Below, piece after piece: positions 7,442 through 14,675 of a stretch of 18,775 nt of DNA. The stretch's first letter is position 1. Every line of letters begins with the position of its first letter. Both the position numbers and the translations under genes were made by a program. The stretch comes from ZC4RG20 sp964518995 (GTDB lineage Bacteria; Pseudomonadota; Gammaproteobacteria; Steroidobacterales; Rariloculaceae): the NCBI GenBank assembly GCA_964518995.1, contig CAZFJU010000066.1, forward strand, positions 1 through 18,775. Reading direction: 5' to 3'. The notes beneath the pieces are model-generated. The model searched no databases. It saw only the letters and a program-made list of their open reading frames with translations, and was not told the origin of the DNA.

Positions 7442-8287
7442 TCATTGCGCTTTTTCACCCGAGCGCGAAGACACCGCGTCGAAGAACTCGAACACGGCGG
7501 GCCACACCATCGGTACCATGCTGCCGTGGTTGCCGTCCACCTCGAGATACTCGAAATCGAAGTCGCCGCGGCTCATGAATTCGTTTAACGCGCGGCTTCC
7601 TTCGAGCGACGGCTCGGCACCGGTACCCTCCGTCATGAAGATCGGCAGCGTGCGGATCTGGTCGAAGGGATAGGTCTCCGCGTCGATGAACGGGCCCGAC
7701 ATCGGCGCGACCGCGCGCCATCGCTCGGGATACCGTGCCGCCAAGTGCCAGGCACCGCCGCTGCCCATCGAGTGACCCGCGAGAAAAGTGCGGGAGCGGT
7801 CCGCGCCGTAAGTCTCGGTGACGATCTCGAGCACCGTAATCACGTCGAGCTCACTGAACGCGAGCTCGCGCCGCCGTTCCGGCGTGACCGCAGCGCGCTG
7901 ATCCGCCGCCGCGTCTGACCGGCCGAAGACGGCCGGCAGGCGCAGCGGATTACCATAGGCGCCGAGCGGCCTGAAGCCCAGCGGCGAAACAACGATATAG
8001 CCGTGCTCCTCGGCCAGTCGAAGCAGCAGCCCGTCGCTCATGTCGAGGTACGTGCTTTCGTCCGCACCGGCGCCATGCAAAAACAGCAGGAGCGGCAGCG
8101 CGGTTTCCCCATCCCAGGCCGGCGGCACATAGATGCGATACGGCAATGTCTCGCCGGTCGGCGGAAAGACATATTCCCGATGCTGATCGCCGGTCTGCGG
8201 AAGCGCCGACTGCGCCCGGACGGCACTCGCTGCAAGGATTAGAATGGCCCACAGCGCAAGCGCGGACCCACGACTGAGCTTGACCAC
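7442..8287 (-). CDS. Exported alpha/beta hydrolase (esterase, PHB-depolymerase/LpqC-like)
   Basis: 281 aa beginning with GTG, supported by the strong ribosome site GGGGAGGGA four bases upstream. Signal peptide 1-25 (SAVRA|QS). LPLLLFLHGAG (64-74) carries the oxyanion HG. GHSMGSGGAW (171-180) is the nucleophile elbow with Ser173, and GNHGS (252-256) gives the probable catalytic His254. The acid is less obvious: the usual Asp position after the sixth strand reads MTEGTGAEPSL, so a Glu may serve. This arrangement is typical of feruloyl-esterase, polyhydroxybutyrate-depolymerase-like and related secreted esterases. It heads a minus-strand unit with the di-haem protein and OmpA-like protein, under its own composite promoter (8311-8379). 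Probably it releases an acid or alcohol from an ester outside the cytoplasm. Confidence 0.87.
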   Translation of the reverse strand: MVKLSRGSALALWAILILAASAVRAQSALPQTGDQHREYVFPPTGETLPYRIYVPPAWDGETALPLLLFLHGAGADESTYLDMSDGLLLRLAEEHGYIVVSPLGFRPLGAYGNPLRLPAVFGRSDAAADQRAAVTPERRRELAFSELDVITVLEIVTETYGADRSRTFLAGHSMGSGGAWHLAARYPERWRAVAPMSGPFIDAETYPFDQIRTLPIFMTEGTGAEPSLEGSRALNEFMSRGDFDFEYLEVDGNHGSMVPMVWPAVFEFFDAVSSRSGEKAQ

Positions 8288-8310
8288 GCAGTCCCTCCCC
8301 GTTGCCCGAG

Positions 8311-8379
8311 AGTCTAACGGGCCCAGTCGGCACCCGCTAAGACTTTATCGGCGCCAGCGTCAGACGCAGCGCGTCTTAC
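8311..8379 (-). promoter_or_regulatory. Composite LysR-type promoter element, copy 2
   Basis: Same parts and order as copies 1 and 3: a 21-bp dyad at 8359-8379 (inner perfect arms AGACGC-N3-GCGTCT; outer GTC and TAC), 12 bp, AAAGTCTTAGC at 8336-8346, 19 bp, TAGACT at 8311-8316. The predicted start near 8304 places the dyad centre at -65 and the 11-mer at -37. The dyad overlaps the TAA stop (8376-8378) of the upstream LysR gene, so the operator is partly coding. It gives the esterase its own promoter inside a co-directional gene row. Confidence 0.75.
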
Positions 8380-9272
8380 GATGCAGGCAACGCAAACCGG
8401 CGTCGGACGAGACTCACGAACTCGCGCACCAGACGCGAGGGGTTCCCGCGCCTGAACGCGAGCACGATCGACACGGTGGGCACCGGATCGCAATTGAGCG
8501 GCCGGAACGTCACGCCGGGCGGTAACAGCGCCTTCATCGAGTCCGGCAGCAGCGCGAAACCGACCCCCTCCTGCACGAGCTGCAAGTGCCCCAGCACGTT
8601 ATCCGCGCTCGACACCGCGTGCATCCGGATACGCGCCTCGCGATACAACATCGCGGTGGCATCGTGCAGCGCGGGCGACATCGAGCGCTCCATCGTGATG
8701 CACGGCAGGTCGTCCAAGCTTTTCACCGGAATCGTTTTCCGGCGGGCCAGTGCATGATGCGAAGGCAGGACGATGACGATGTCCTCGCGAAGCAGCTCCG
8801 TGACCTCGAGCCCGGCGGCATCGTCCGGGTACCGCATGAAAGCGACGTCGAGCGTACCCGCCTGGAGGCCCGCCAGCGGCTCCACCGCGTATCTGCTGTG
8901 CAGGAGCAGCCGAAGATCGGGCATATGCTCGGCGATCAGCGGCCTAAGCTCCGGCAGTATCCTGACATCGGCCGACGGGAACGTCCCGACCGAGAGCTCG
9001 CCCGCGAGACCTTCCGCGGCCTGCCTCGCGAGCTTCGCGGCATGCTCCACTCGACCGAGGATATCTTTGGCCTGCTGCAAGAACACCCTGCCCGCGTTCG
9101 TGACCGCCACGTGGTGGCGGCTGCGATCGAGCAGCTCGACGCCGAGCTCCTTCTCGAGTTGCCGGATCTGCTGGCTCAGTGACGGCTGGGCCGTGTGCAG
9201 ACGGGCCGCCGCGCGGGTAAAGCTCAGCTCTTCTGCAACGGCGACGAAGTAACGCAGGTGCCGGAGTTCCAC
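8376..9272 (-). CDS. LysR-family transcriptional regulator (HcaR/BenM-like)
   Basis: 298 aa, the family's usual length, starting with GTG at 9272 (VELRHLRYFVAVAEELSF, the usual LysR beginning). The N-terminal winged helix-turn-helix is at about 3-62 (SFTRAAARLHTAQPSLSQQIRQLEKELG), followed by the linker helix and an inducer-binding domain (LSVGTF..., VLPSHHALA, LVQEGVGFALLPD). LRHLRYFVAVAEE resembles regulators of aromatic catabolism such as BenM, CatM and HcaR. It begins 16 bp after the stop of the SUMF1-like gene with no clear ribosome site, so it is probably co-transcribed; an in-frame ATG at 9359 would overlap that gene. Which promoters it controls is not shown. The copy-2 operator sits at its 3' end, making it one of two candidate readers of the composite element. 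Confidence 0.92.
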   Translation of the reverse strand: MELRHLRYFVAVAEELSFTRAAARLHTAQPSLSQQIRQLEKELGVELLDRSRHHVAVTNAGRVFLQQAKDILGRVEHAAKLARQAAEGLAGELSVGTFPSADVRILPELRPLIAEHMPDLRLLLHSRYAVEPLAGLQAGTLDVAFMRYPDDAAGLEVTELLREDIVIVLPSHHALARRKTIPVKSLDDLPCITMERSMSPALHDATAMLYREARIRMHAVSSADNVLGHLQLVQEGVGFALLPDSMKALLPPGVTFRPLNCDPVPTVSIVLAFRRGNPSRLVREFVSLVRRRFALPAS

Positions 9273-9288
9273 GCGCGGGAGGCGGCCA

Positions 9289-10224
9289 CTATTCGAGCGT
9301 CTTGACGACGCGAAAGCCGAGATAGTTTCTTCCGCGCTGAGTCGCCGCGTACGGCGCACCGCGCCGCGCAGAGCGCTGCATGTACGGGTTGCTCAGGAAC
9401 GTTCCGCTCCGAAAGATACGATTGGCGCAGTTGCCTTCCCGGTTCGCGGAGCCGTCCGCCGGCGCATGCGCGCGGTCGGCTTCGTAGCAATCCTCGACCC
9501 ATTCGAAGACGTTGCCGTGCATGTCGTACAGGCCGAAAGCGTTTGGCGGAAACGACGCGACTGGAGACGTTTCGTCGAGCCAGACGTCCCGGCCTTCGGC
9601 TTTGCCGCCGAGACGGCCTTGCTCATCGGAGCCGAAGTTGCCGTAGTCGTGGTCAATCTCATCGCCCCATGGAAAGGTGGTCGATGTGCCCGCCCTCGCC
9701 CCGTATTCCCACTCTGCGTCCGACGGCAGGCGGTACGCATCGTCCTCGCCGGCTTTTGCATTCAGCCAGCCGACGAATGTCTGTGCGTCGTACCAACTGA
9801 CTCCGACCACGGGGCGGATGCCGCGCCCGCGATCCTCAAAGCTCGGGTTCCGCTCGCCGCTCGGCAGCGTCGCGAGCGCGGTCTCGACTGCAATACCGTC
9901 GCACCATCGGTCTCGCACGCACGCCTCCCATTGGTTCCACGTCACAGGCGTCGTCGACATCGCGAACGGACGCTCGAACGTAATTTCTTGCTGCCGCTCG
10001 TTATCGCGCCGCATCGGATCATCCGGCGGCGAGCCCATCGTGAACGTGCCGGCCGGGAGAACGATCATCTCCGGGCAATTGCGACACTGCGTGAACGTCT
10101 CGCCCGGCATCCAAGCCTCGCTCTGGACCGCCGCTCCGGAGGTCGGCCCAGGCTGCGCGAGCACCGGCCCGGCGGCCAGCGTGAGGACGAATACAGTCGA
10201 ATGAAGAGCTGTGCGAACTTTCAT
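9289..10224 (-). CDS. Exported FGE/SUMF1-fold protein lacking FGE catalytic cysteines
   Basis: 311 aa with signal peptide about 1-23 (GPVLA|QP). A formylglycine-generating-enzyme-like domain runs from about 50 to the end: MIVLPAGTFTMGSP, PVTWNQWEACV, PVVGVSWYDAQTFVGWLN, YRLPSDAEWEYGARAGT, FPWGD, NAFGLYDMHGNVFEWVEDC and NYLGFRVVK. In true aerobic FGEs a Cys pair lies in the region that here reads RIFRSGTFLSNPYMQRSARRGAPY; no Cys is present, so sulfatase activation is unlikely. No sulfatase gene is in the window. Other members of this fold serve as structural, ligand-binding or non-FGE oxidase domains. It starts 23 bp after the preceding gene with GGAGA upstream. Role unknown; co-transcription suggests a periplasmic accessory to this locus. 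Confidence 0.85.
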   Translation of the reverse strand: MKVRTALHSTVFVLTLAAGPVLAQPGPTSGAAVQSEAWMPGETFTQCRNCPEMIVLPAGTFTMGSPPDDPMRRDNERQQEITFERPFAMSTTPVTWNQWEACVRDRWCDGIAVETALATLPSGERNPSFEDRGRGIRPVVGVSWYDAQTFVGWLNAKAGEDDAYRLPSDAEWEYGARAGTSTTFPWGDEIDHDYGNFGSDEQGRLGGKAEGRDVWLDETSPVASFPPNAFGLYDMHGNVFEWVEDCYEADRAHAPADGSANREGNCANRIFRSGTFLSNPYMQRSARRGAPYAATQRGRNYLGFRVVKTLE

Positions 10225-10247
10225 CGTCGGTCTCCAACCAGAGCGGG

Positions 10248-11033
10248 CTACTCGGGGCCTTGGCGTGACTCGATTGCGAGACCGTACGTCGGGTCGCAGT
10301 CGTACGGATAGACGTGGTCCTCGCCGCGCCGAAACGACATGATCCGTGCAGCCGTGCCAGAGAACGAGCCCGGATCCTCGAACTGCTGCGACACGATCAG
10401 GGTATCCGGATCGGCGAGACGAAACCGTTCAAGCAGACGCACGTCGTCGGTGTAATCGACACCGTTGTTGAATAGGGTCCCCGGCAGAAGCTTTGCCGTA
10501 TCGACCACGAGCGTGTCGCCTTCCCAGCGGCCGAATGAATGGCCGACATGGGAATATGGCCAGTCGTCGGGGTGCTCGGCTTCGTTCATGAAGATGACCC
10601 GCACGAGATCGAAGTACTCGAGCTTGATGACGATGAGGTCGCGGCCTTCGAAGATCTCGATCGGAAACGGCCCCTGCATCGAGTAGATCAAGCCCGGCGG
10701 CCGACAGGTCAATGCGACATCGGTCTGGTTCTCCGGATCGTAATCCTTCGCCGCTTCCTGCAAGTCGGCGTGCACCTCGAGCCCGCCGTAGTCTCCTGGC
10801 GGAAACTCGGTCGCGCCCGAGTCGCCAAGCAGGACCGCCCCTTCGGGAAAGTGCGCGATCAGCTCGGCTTCCTCCGGCGTCGCGTCACGACGAGGCGGCA
10901 TCGGCCCCGGAGCCATAGACCAGAAGCCGGCGATGCCGTGGCCTTCCGGCGACTGCGCGTCAGCGCGTACCGGCGCCAACGTGACCGCTATAGCGGCTCC
11001 GACGATCGCAAAGAAAACGTTCGTGGCTCGCAT
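10248..11033 (-). CDS. Conserved exported protein with WEGDTLVVDT motif
   Basis: 261 aa with signal peptide 1-26 (VRADA|QS). The body shows blocks I associate with a widespread but uncharacterised exported family in proteobacteria and acidobacteria: CRPPGLIYSMQGPFPIEI (110-127), VRVIFMN (144-150), HPDDWPYSHVGHSFGRWEGDTLVVDT (154-179) and a C-terminal strand region ending YPYDCDPTYG. The alternating pattern suggests a beta-rich, lipocalin- or barrel-like fold; no catalytic motif is recognised. ATG 11033 lies one base after the TGA of the DUF6152 gene, so the two are co-translated. A divergent relative follows the other DUF6152 gene at 17907. Function unknown; the constant pairing with DUF6152 suggests a joint periplasmic role. 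Confidence 0.75.
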   Translation of the reverse strand: MRATNVFFAIVGAAIAVTLAPVRADAQSPEGHGIAGFWSMAPGPMPPRRDATPEEAELIAHFPEGAVLLGDSGATEFPPGDYGGLEVHADLQEAAKDYDPENQTDVALTCRPPGLIYSMQGPFPIEIFEGRDLIVIKLEYFDLVRVIFMNEAEHPDDWPYSHVGHSFGRWEGDTLVVDTAKLLPGTLFNNGVDYTDDVRLLERFRLADPDTLIVSQQFEDPGSFSGTAARIMSFRRGEDHVYPYDCDPTYGLAIESRQGPE

Positions 11034-11034
11034 A

Positions 11035-11421
11035 TCAGTTGTTCGTCCCCGGAGGCACGCCGATCTCGGTTCCGTCTTCGCGGAACGCGCGCGTAATGCG
11101 CATCAGATAGCTGCCGTCGAGGGACGGCATCCCTTCGAGCTTGACCTTTTCGCCGGGCGTGAAGCTCGCCTGACTCCAGCCGCGGCGCCGCAACACCGAC
11201 GGCGACGTGGTCTCCGCCGTCCACTCCTGCTTCTCGCCGTCCTCGCCCACGGCCTCCAGCTTGAGAATCGCATGCGGGTTCGTGAACCGAAACTCGGTGA
11301 CGGTGCCACTGACGGTAATGCGCTCGTCGACCTTATAAAAGGCGGGCGCCGAGTGGTGCGCGAATGCCGCCCCACCCAAGAGTAAGAGCGCGACGGAGCA
11401 CTTCGAGAGCCAAGTCGTCAT
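11035..11421 (-). CDS. DUF6152 family small exported protein (copy A)
   Basis: 128 aa. Signal peptide 1-21 (GGAAFA) followed at once by HHSAPAFY, the DUF6152 hallmark. A small beta domain follows: VSGTVTEFRFTNPHAILKLEA, then EWTAETTSPSVLRRRGW, FTPGEKVKLEGMPSLDGS and MRITRAFREDG. ATG 11421 is preceded by GGGGGAGGA; a longer frame to 11460 lacks this. With cleavage after AFA the mature protein begins His-His-Ser. It is the first gene of the minus-strand row and reads from composite promoter copy 3, divergent from the NodD-type regulator. The family is uncharacterised. An N-terminal His pair could bind a metal, but no function is established here. Its paralogue is at 17424-17894. Confidence 0.83.
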   Translation of the reverse strand: MTTWLSKCSVALLLLGGAAFAHHSAPAFYKVDERITVSGTVTEFRFTNPHAILKLEAVGEDGEKQEWTAETTSPSVLRRRGWSQASFTPGEKVKLEGMPSLDGSYLMRITRAFREDGTEIGVPPGTNN

Positions 11422-11450
11422 GTCATCCTCCCCCTCCTCGCTCGACGAGA

Positions 11451-11519
11451 AGTCTAGCAACGCCCGCCCCCACCGGCTAAGACTTTGGCGGGGACGGCGT
11501 TAGATCTGCGATATCTAAC
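11451..11519 (-). promoter_or_regulatory. Composite LysR-type promoter element, copy 3 (divergent hub)
   Basis: The best copy. A perfect dyad GTTAGAT-N7-ATCTAAC lies at 11499-11519, then 12 bp, AAAGTCTTAGC at 11476-11486, 19 bp and TAGACT at 11451-11456. The predicted minus-strand start near 11444 puts the dyad centre (11509) at -65 and the 11-mer at -37, matching LysR recognition and activation sites. The dyad also lies about 61 bp upstream of the likely start of the divergent LysR gene, so one bound regulator could govern both directions. Confidence 0.8.
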
Positions 11520-11534
11520 CGTGACCGGCGCTAT

Positions 11535-11563
11535 CTTCCATCATTGCGATTTATTGATCTAAT
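11535..11563 (+). promoter_or_regulatory. Candidate promoter of the NodD-type LysR gene
   Basis: TCTAAT (11558-11563) matches the -10 consensus at five of six positions. CTTCCA (11535-11540) is a weak -35, 17 bp upstream. The predicted start near 11570 leaves a leader of about 28 nt to ATG 11598. The shared dyad at 11499-11519 is positioned for autoregulation. Confidence 0.4.
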
Positions 11564-11597
11564 GGCAAACGAATGATCCCGCGGATAGGTGGGCACA

Positions 11598-12515
11598 ATG
11601 CGGTTCAAGCGATTCGACCTCAATCTTCTCGTTGTATTGGACGCCTTGCTGCGCGAGCGCAGCGTGTCCAAAGCGGCGCAGCAGCTGCATCTGAGCCAAC
11701 CCGCCACGAGCGCAGCTCTCGCACGGCTGCGCCAGTACTTCAATGATGACATCCTCGTCGCGCGCGGCAAAAGAATGGTGCCGACCGCGCACGCCCAAGG
11801 CATCGCGCCGATCGTCGAGAAGGCCCTCTCCGACATCGAAGCCCTGATCTCCGCTTCGACGGTGTTCGATCCCGCCACGTCGCAGCGGACGTTTCGCATC
11901 TGCGCATCGGACTATGTAACGGTCGTGTTGCTGTTGCCGCTGCTCGCGGAGCTCGAGAAGACGTCGCCGAATTTGCGCATCGAGATCAGGCCGCCGTCGC
12001 CTGATGCCTTGCCGGCGCTCGAGCGAGGCGAGATCGACTTTCTACTGACGCCGGAACAGTACACCGCGAAGGAGCACCCGACGCGCCTGCTGTTCGAGGA
12101 ACGTCACGTGGTGGTCGGGTGGAAGAAGAACCCCGTGTTTCGCGCGCCCCTGACCGAGGAATCGTTCTTCGAGCAAGGCCAAGTCATCATCGCGCTGAGC
12201 CAGGCGCCGTCCTTCGCGGAACAGGAGATGGGGGAGCTTAATCGCCGGCGGCGCGTCGACGTCGTGTGCTCGTCCTTTCTCGCCGTGCCGTGGCTGTTAC
12301 CGAATACGCAACGGTTGGCGCTCATGCACGAGCGGTTGGCAAAAATCATGATCGACAAGCATCCTCTTGCGATTGCGCCGCTGCCTTTTGCGTTTCCGCG
12401 AATGCGCGAGATGGTGCAGTACCACGCCGCCCGCGAGACGGACGGCGGCGTGCAGTGGTTCTTGGAGCGCATTCTCGAGCGCGCCGCCGCGCTCCGCGAG
12501 GAATCCATGCCGTGA
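11598..12515 (+). CDS. LysR-family regulator, NodD/NahR-type
   Basis: 305 aa. MRFKRFDLNLLVVLDALLRERSVSKAAQQLHLSQPATSAALARLRQYFNDDILV is the characteristic N-terminal winged helix-turn-helix of the NodD/NahR/LinR branch, whose members sense aromatic or related inducers. The rest is the periplasmic-binding-protein-like effector domain (RTFRICASDYVTVVLLLPLLAELE, ALERGEIDFLLTPEQY). ATG 11598 has AGGTGGG upstream; a GTG three codons earlier is less likely. It is divergent from the DUF6152 gene, with a perfect 21-bp dyad between them, and lies directly upstream of the ring-cleavage operon. It is the best candidate for activator of the three composite promoters and perhaps the downstream operon, but the operon's own dyads have a different sequence. 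Confidence 0.92.
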   Translation: MRFKRFDLNLLVVLDALLRERSVSKAAQQLHLSQPATSAALARLRQYFNDDILVARGKRMVPTAHAQGIAPIVEKALSDIEALISASTVFDPATSQRTFRICASDYVTVVLLLPLLAELEKTSPNLRIEIRPPSPDALPALERGEIDFLLTPEQYTAKEHPTRLLFEERHVVVGWKKNPVFRAPLTEESFFEQGQVIIALSQAPSFAEQEMGELNRRRRVDVVCSSFLAVPWLLPNTQRLALMHERLAKIMIDKHPLAIAPLPFAFPRMREMVQYHAARETDGGVQWFLERILERAAALREESMP

Positions 12516-12518
12516 ATC

Positions 12519-12549
12519 GTTTTCGATCAAAACAATAAATCTCACTTAT
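12519..12549 (+). promoter_or_regulatory. Tandem dyads upstream of the ring-cleavage operon
   Basis: Two adjacent 15-bp dyads, GTTTTCGATCAAAAC (12519-12533) and ATAAATCTCACTTAT (12535-12549), both fit the LysR T-N11-A rule and are centred 16 bp apart. A possible -10, TACACT, is at 12563-12568, putting the dyads near -49 and -33 of a start about 12575. A small hairpin, CCGCT-ATC-AGCGG (12593-12605), precedes the ribosome site. The sequences differ from the GTTAGA/TCTAAC type, so a different regulator or a diverged site is possible. Confidence 0.5.
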
Positions 12550-12623
12550 CCTCGCGCAAACGTACACTTGATGAATACGACTGCTGGCGAATCCGCTATC
12601 AGCGGCGCGAAACGGGGGAAGCA

Positions 12624-13739
12624 ATGCGCGAGGGGCGCATTCTTATTATTGGCGCCGGCATCGGCGGGCTGACTGCGGCGATTGCGCTTGGCAAGCGCGG
12701 CTTTGCCGTCGATATGATCGAGCGCGATGCCGCGTGGTCGGTCTATGGCGTCGGCATCATTCAGCAAGCGAACGTGCTACGTGCGATGGCCGAGCTCGGC
12801 ATCGTCCGGGAGTATATCGAAGCCGGGTTCGGCTTCGATCACGTGGACGTGTTCTCGCCGGCGGGCGACCATCTTGCGAAGGTGCCCTCGCCCAAGCTTG
12901 TCGCCGAGTATCCGGCCAATATCGGCATCGGACGCCGGGCACTGCACGAGGTGCTTGGCCGCTGCGCCCAGGCGGCGGGCGCAAGCATCCGGCTCGGCGT
13001 GACGGCGAACGCGATCGAGGATTTGGGCGACAAGGTTGAAGTCGCCTTCTCGGACGGTGCCGCGGCACGCTACGACGTGGTCATCGGCGCCGACGGCTTG
13101 CACTCGAGCACCCGTCAGCAGCTCTTTCCAAATGCGCCGCGCCCGCAATTTACCGGTCAAGGCGTATGGCGCCACAACTTTCCGCGTCCGGCCGACGTGG
13201 TGAGTCTACATGCCTACGCCGGCCCCAAAGGCATGGGACTCGTGCCGCTCGGCGCCGGGCTCATGTACCTCTTCCTGACGACGCCGGAGCCCGGTAATCC
13301 TCACTACGACTCGAGCCGCCTCGCAGAAGCGATGCGCGACAAGCTGCGCGATGCGCCACCTGCGATTGCAGCGTACGCAAGCGGAATCACCGACAGCGCG
13401 GCTGTAGTCTACAAGCCGCTCCAATGGATCCTCGTTGCGGGTGACTGGCACCGCGGCCGCGTCGTATTGCTCGGCGACGCCGTGCATGCGACGACCCCGC
13501 ACCTTGGCCAAGGTGCCGGCATGGCGATCGAGGACGGGATCGTGCTTGCCGAAGAGCTTGCTCGCGCCGCGGATCCGGAGGAAGCATTCGTCGCCTATCG
13601 CCGCAGGCGCTTCGCGCGCTGCCGCTACATCGTCGAGCAGTCGAAGGCGATCGGCGACAGCCAGCTCGGCCTGCTGCCGCCGATCGACCAGGCGAAAGCC
13701 ACGCAGGAGATGTTCGAGGTGATCGCGGCGCCGATCTGA
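12624..13739 (+). CDS. FAD-dependent aromatic-ring monooxygenase
   Basis: 371 aa class A flavoprotein monooxygenase of the salicylate / 3-hydroxybenzoate hydroxylase type. It carries the FAD-binding GAGIGG (10-15) with Glu33 ending the second strand, the DG motif VVIGADGLHSSTR (152-164) that contacts FAD and NAD(P)H, and the GD motif VVLLGDAVHATTPHLGQGAGMAIED (280-304) binding the FAD ribose. It is expected to use NAD(P)H and O2 to hydroxylate a phenolic or related ring in the cytoplasm, giving a diol for the next enzyme. ATG 12624 follows GGGGGAA. It is the first gene of a plus-strand operon with gaps of 28, 5 and 5 bp followed by overlaps. The substrate is not deducible. The length is slightly short of typical 390-400 aa hydroxylases but has no missing motif. 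Confidence 0.9.
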   Translation: MREGRILIIGAGIGGLTAAIALGKRGFAVDMIERDAAWSVYGVGIIQQANVLRAMAELGIVREYIEAGFGFDHVDVFSPAGDHLAKVPSPKLVAEYPANIGIGRRALHEVLGRCAQAAGASIRLGVTANAIEDLGDKVEVAFSDGAAARYDVVIGADGLHSSTRQQLFPNAPRPQFTGQGVWRHNFPRPADVVSLHAYAGPKGMGLVPLGAGLMYLFLTTPEPGNPHYDSSRLAEAMRDKLRDAPPAIAAYASGITDSAAVVYKPLQWILVAGDWHRGRVVLLGDAVHATTPHLGQGAGMAIEDGIVLAEELARAADPEEAFVAYRRRRFARCRYIVEQSKAIGDSQLGLLPPIDQAKATQEMFEVIAAPI

Positions 13740-13767
13740 TCGGCGCGCGAGCTTCGAGGAGACGACA

Positions 13768-14670
13768 GTGTCCAGAGTCAGCGAAATTCGCTACGTCGGC
13801 TTCGCGGTCCCCGACGTCGAGGCAGAACGGCAGTTTTACGCCAACAAGTGGGGTCTGCGCGAGGTCGCCGAGCGTGACGGGTTGATCTACTTTGCGACCG
13901 AGGGGCACGACGAGCTTTTCGTGCTGCGCTTGCGGCATGCGAACGACAAACGCGTCGACGTGATTGCGCTCGCCGCGCCGAGCGCCGCGGACGTCGACGC
14001 GCTCTTTGCGAAGGTCGAAGCCGCAGGCTGCCGCATCGTCCATCGGCCCAGCCCCCTTGCGACGCTCGGCGGCGGTTACGGTTTCCGGTTCTTTTCGCCG
14101 GACGGCTTGCCGTTCGAGGTCTCGAGCGATGTCGAGCGGGGCACCGCACGGCCCATCGCTCCGCGTGAAGCGATCCCAGAGCAGATCAGCCATATCGTGC
14201 TGCACTCGCCGGATCACACGGCGGCGGCGCAGTTCTTCGTCGACGTGCTCGGTTTCCGCGTGAGCGACTGGCTCGGCGAGTTCATGGTGTTTCTGCGCTG
14301 CAACGAGTGGCACCACCGCATCGCGTTGCTGCCCGGCCCGCCGTGCCTCAACCACGTGGCTTACGATCTCGCGAACGTCGACGAAATGATGCGCGGCGTC
14401 GCTCGGCTCCGTGACGAAGACGTCGAGATCCGCTGGGGCCCCGGCCGGCATACGGCTGGCAACAATGCGTTCAGCTACTTCGTCACGCCAAACGGTTTCG
14501 CCGTCGAGTACACGGCCGAGCTCGAGCGAGTGGACGAGGCGACATGGGAGCCGCAGGTCTATCAGCCCGGTCCCGGCATCATGGACCAATGGGGCACCGG
14601 CGTCGGCGGCCCGAAGGCGATGCCGACCCCGGAGGCCGACAAAGGCCTCTTTCAGCCGGCGGGCATCTAA
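13768..14670 (+). CDS. Type I extradiol ring-cleavage dioxygenase (VOC superfamily)
   Basis: 300 aa starting at GTG 13768, six bases after GAGGAG. It has two tandem vicinal-oxygen-chelate halves (about 5-120 and 138-255). The Fe(II) ligands His142 (QISHIVLH), His196 (CLNHVAYD) and Glu247 (AVEYTAE) are present. The second-shell catalytic residues matching BphC His195, His241 and Tyr250 are also kept, as His183, His228 and Tyr237. All active-site residues are therefore intact, supporting real meta cleavage of a catechol-like diol. The C-terminal tail after about 255 includes a Gly/Pro-rich stretch. It follows the hydroxylase by 28 bp and precedes a hydrolase by 5 bp, the usual hydroxylate-cleave-hydrolyse order. 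Substrate class (monocyclic, biphenyl-like or heterocyclic) is not resolved. Confidence 0.92.
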   Translation: MSRVSEIRYVGFAVPDVEAERQFYANKWGLREVAERDGLIYFATEGHDELFVLRLRHANDKRVDVIALAAPSAADVDALFAKVEAAGCRIVHRPSPLATLGGGYGFRFFSPDGLPFEVSSDVERGTARPIAPREAIPEQISHIVLHSPDHTAAAQFFVDVLGFRVSDWLGEFMVFLRCNEWHHRIALLPGPPCLNHVAYDLANVDEMMRGVARLRDEDVEIRWGPGRHTAGNNAFSYFVTPNGFAVEYTAELERVDEATWEPQVYQPGPGIMDQWGTGVGGPKAMPTPEADKGLFQPAGI

Positions 14671-14675
14671 GTCCG

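Noticed and set aside
12519..12533. GTTTTCGATCAAAAC as a terminator of the NodD-type LysR gene
   Set aside because: The stem is only five A/T-rich pairs and no T tract follows, so an operator reading is more likely.
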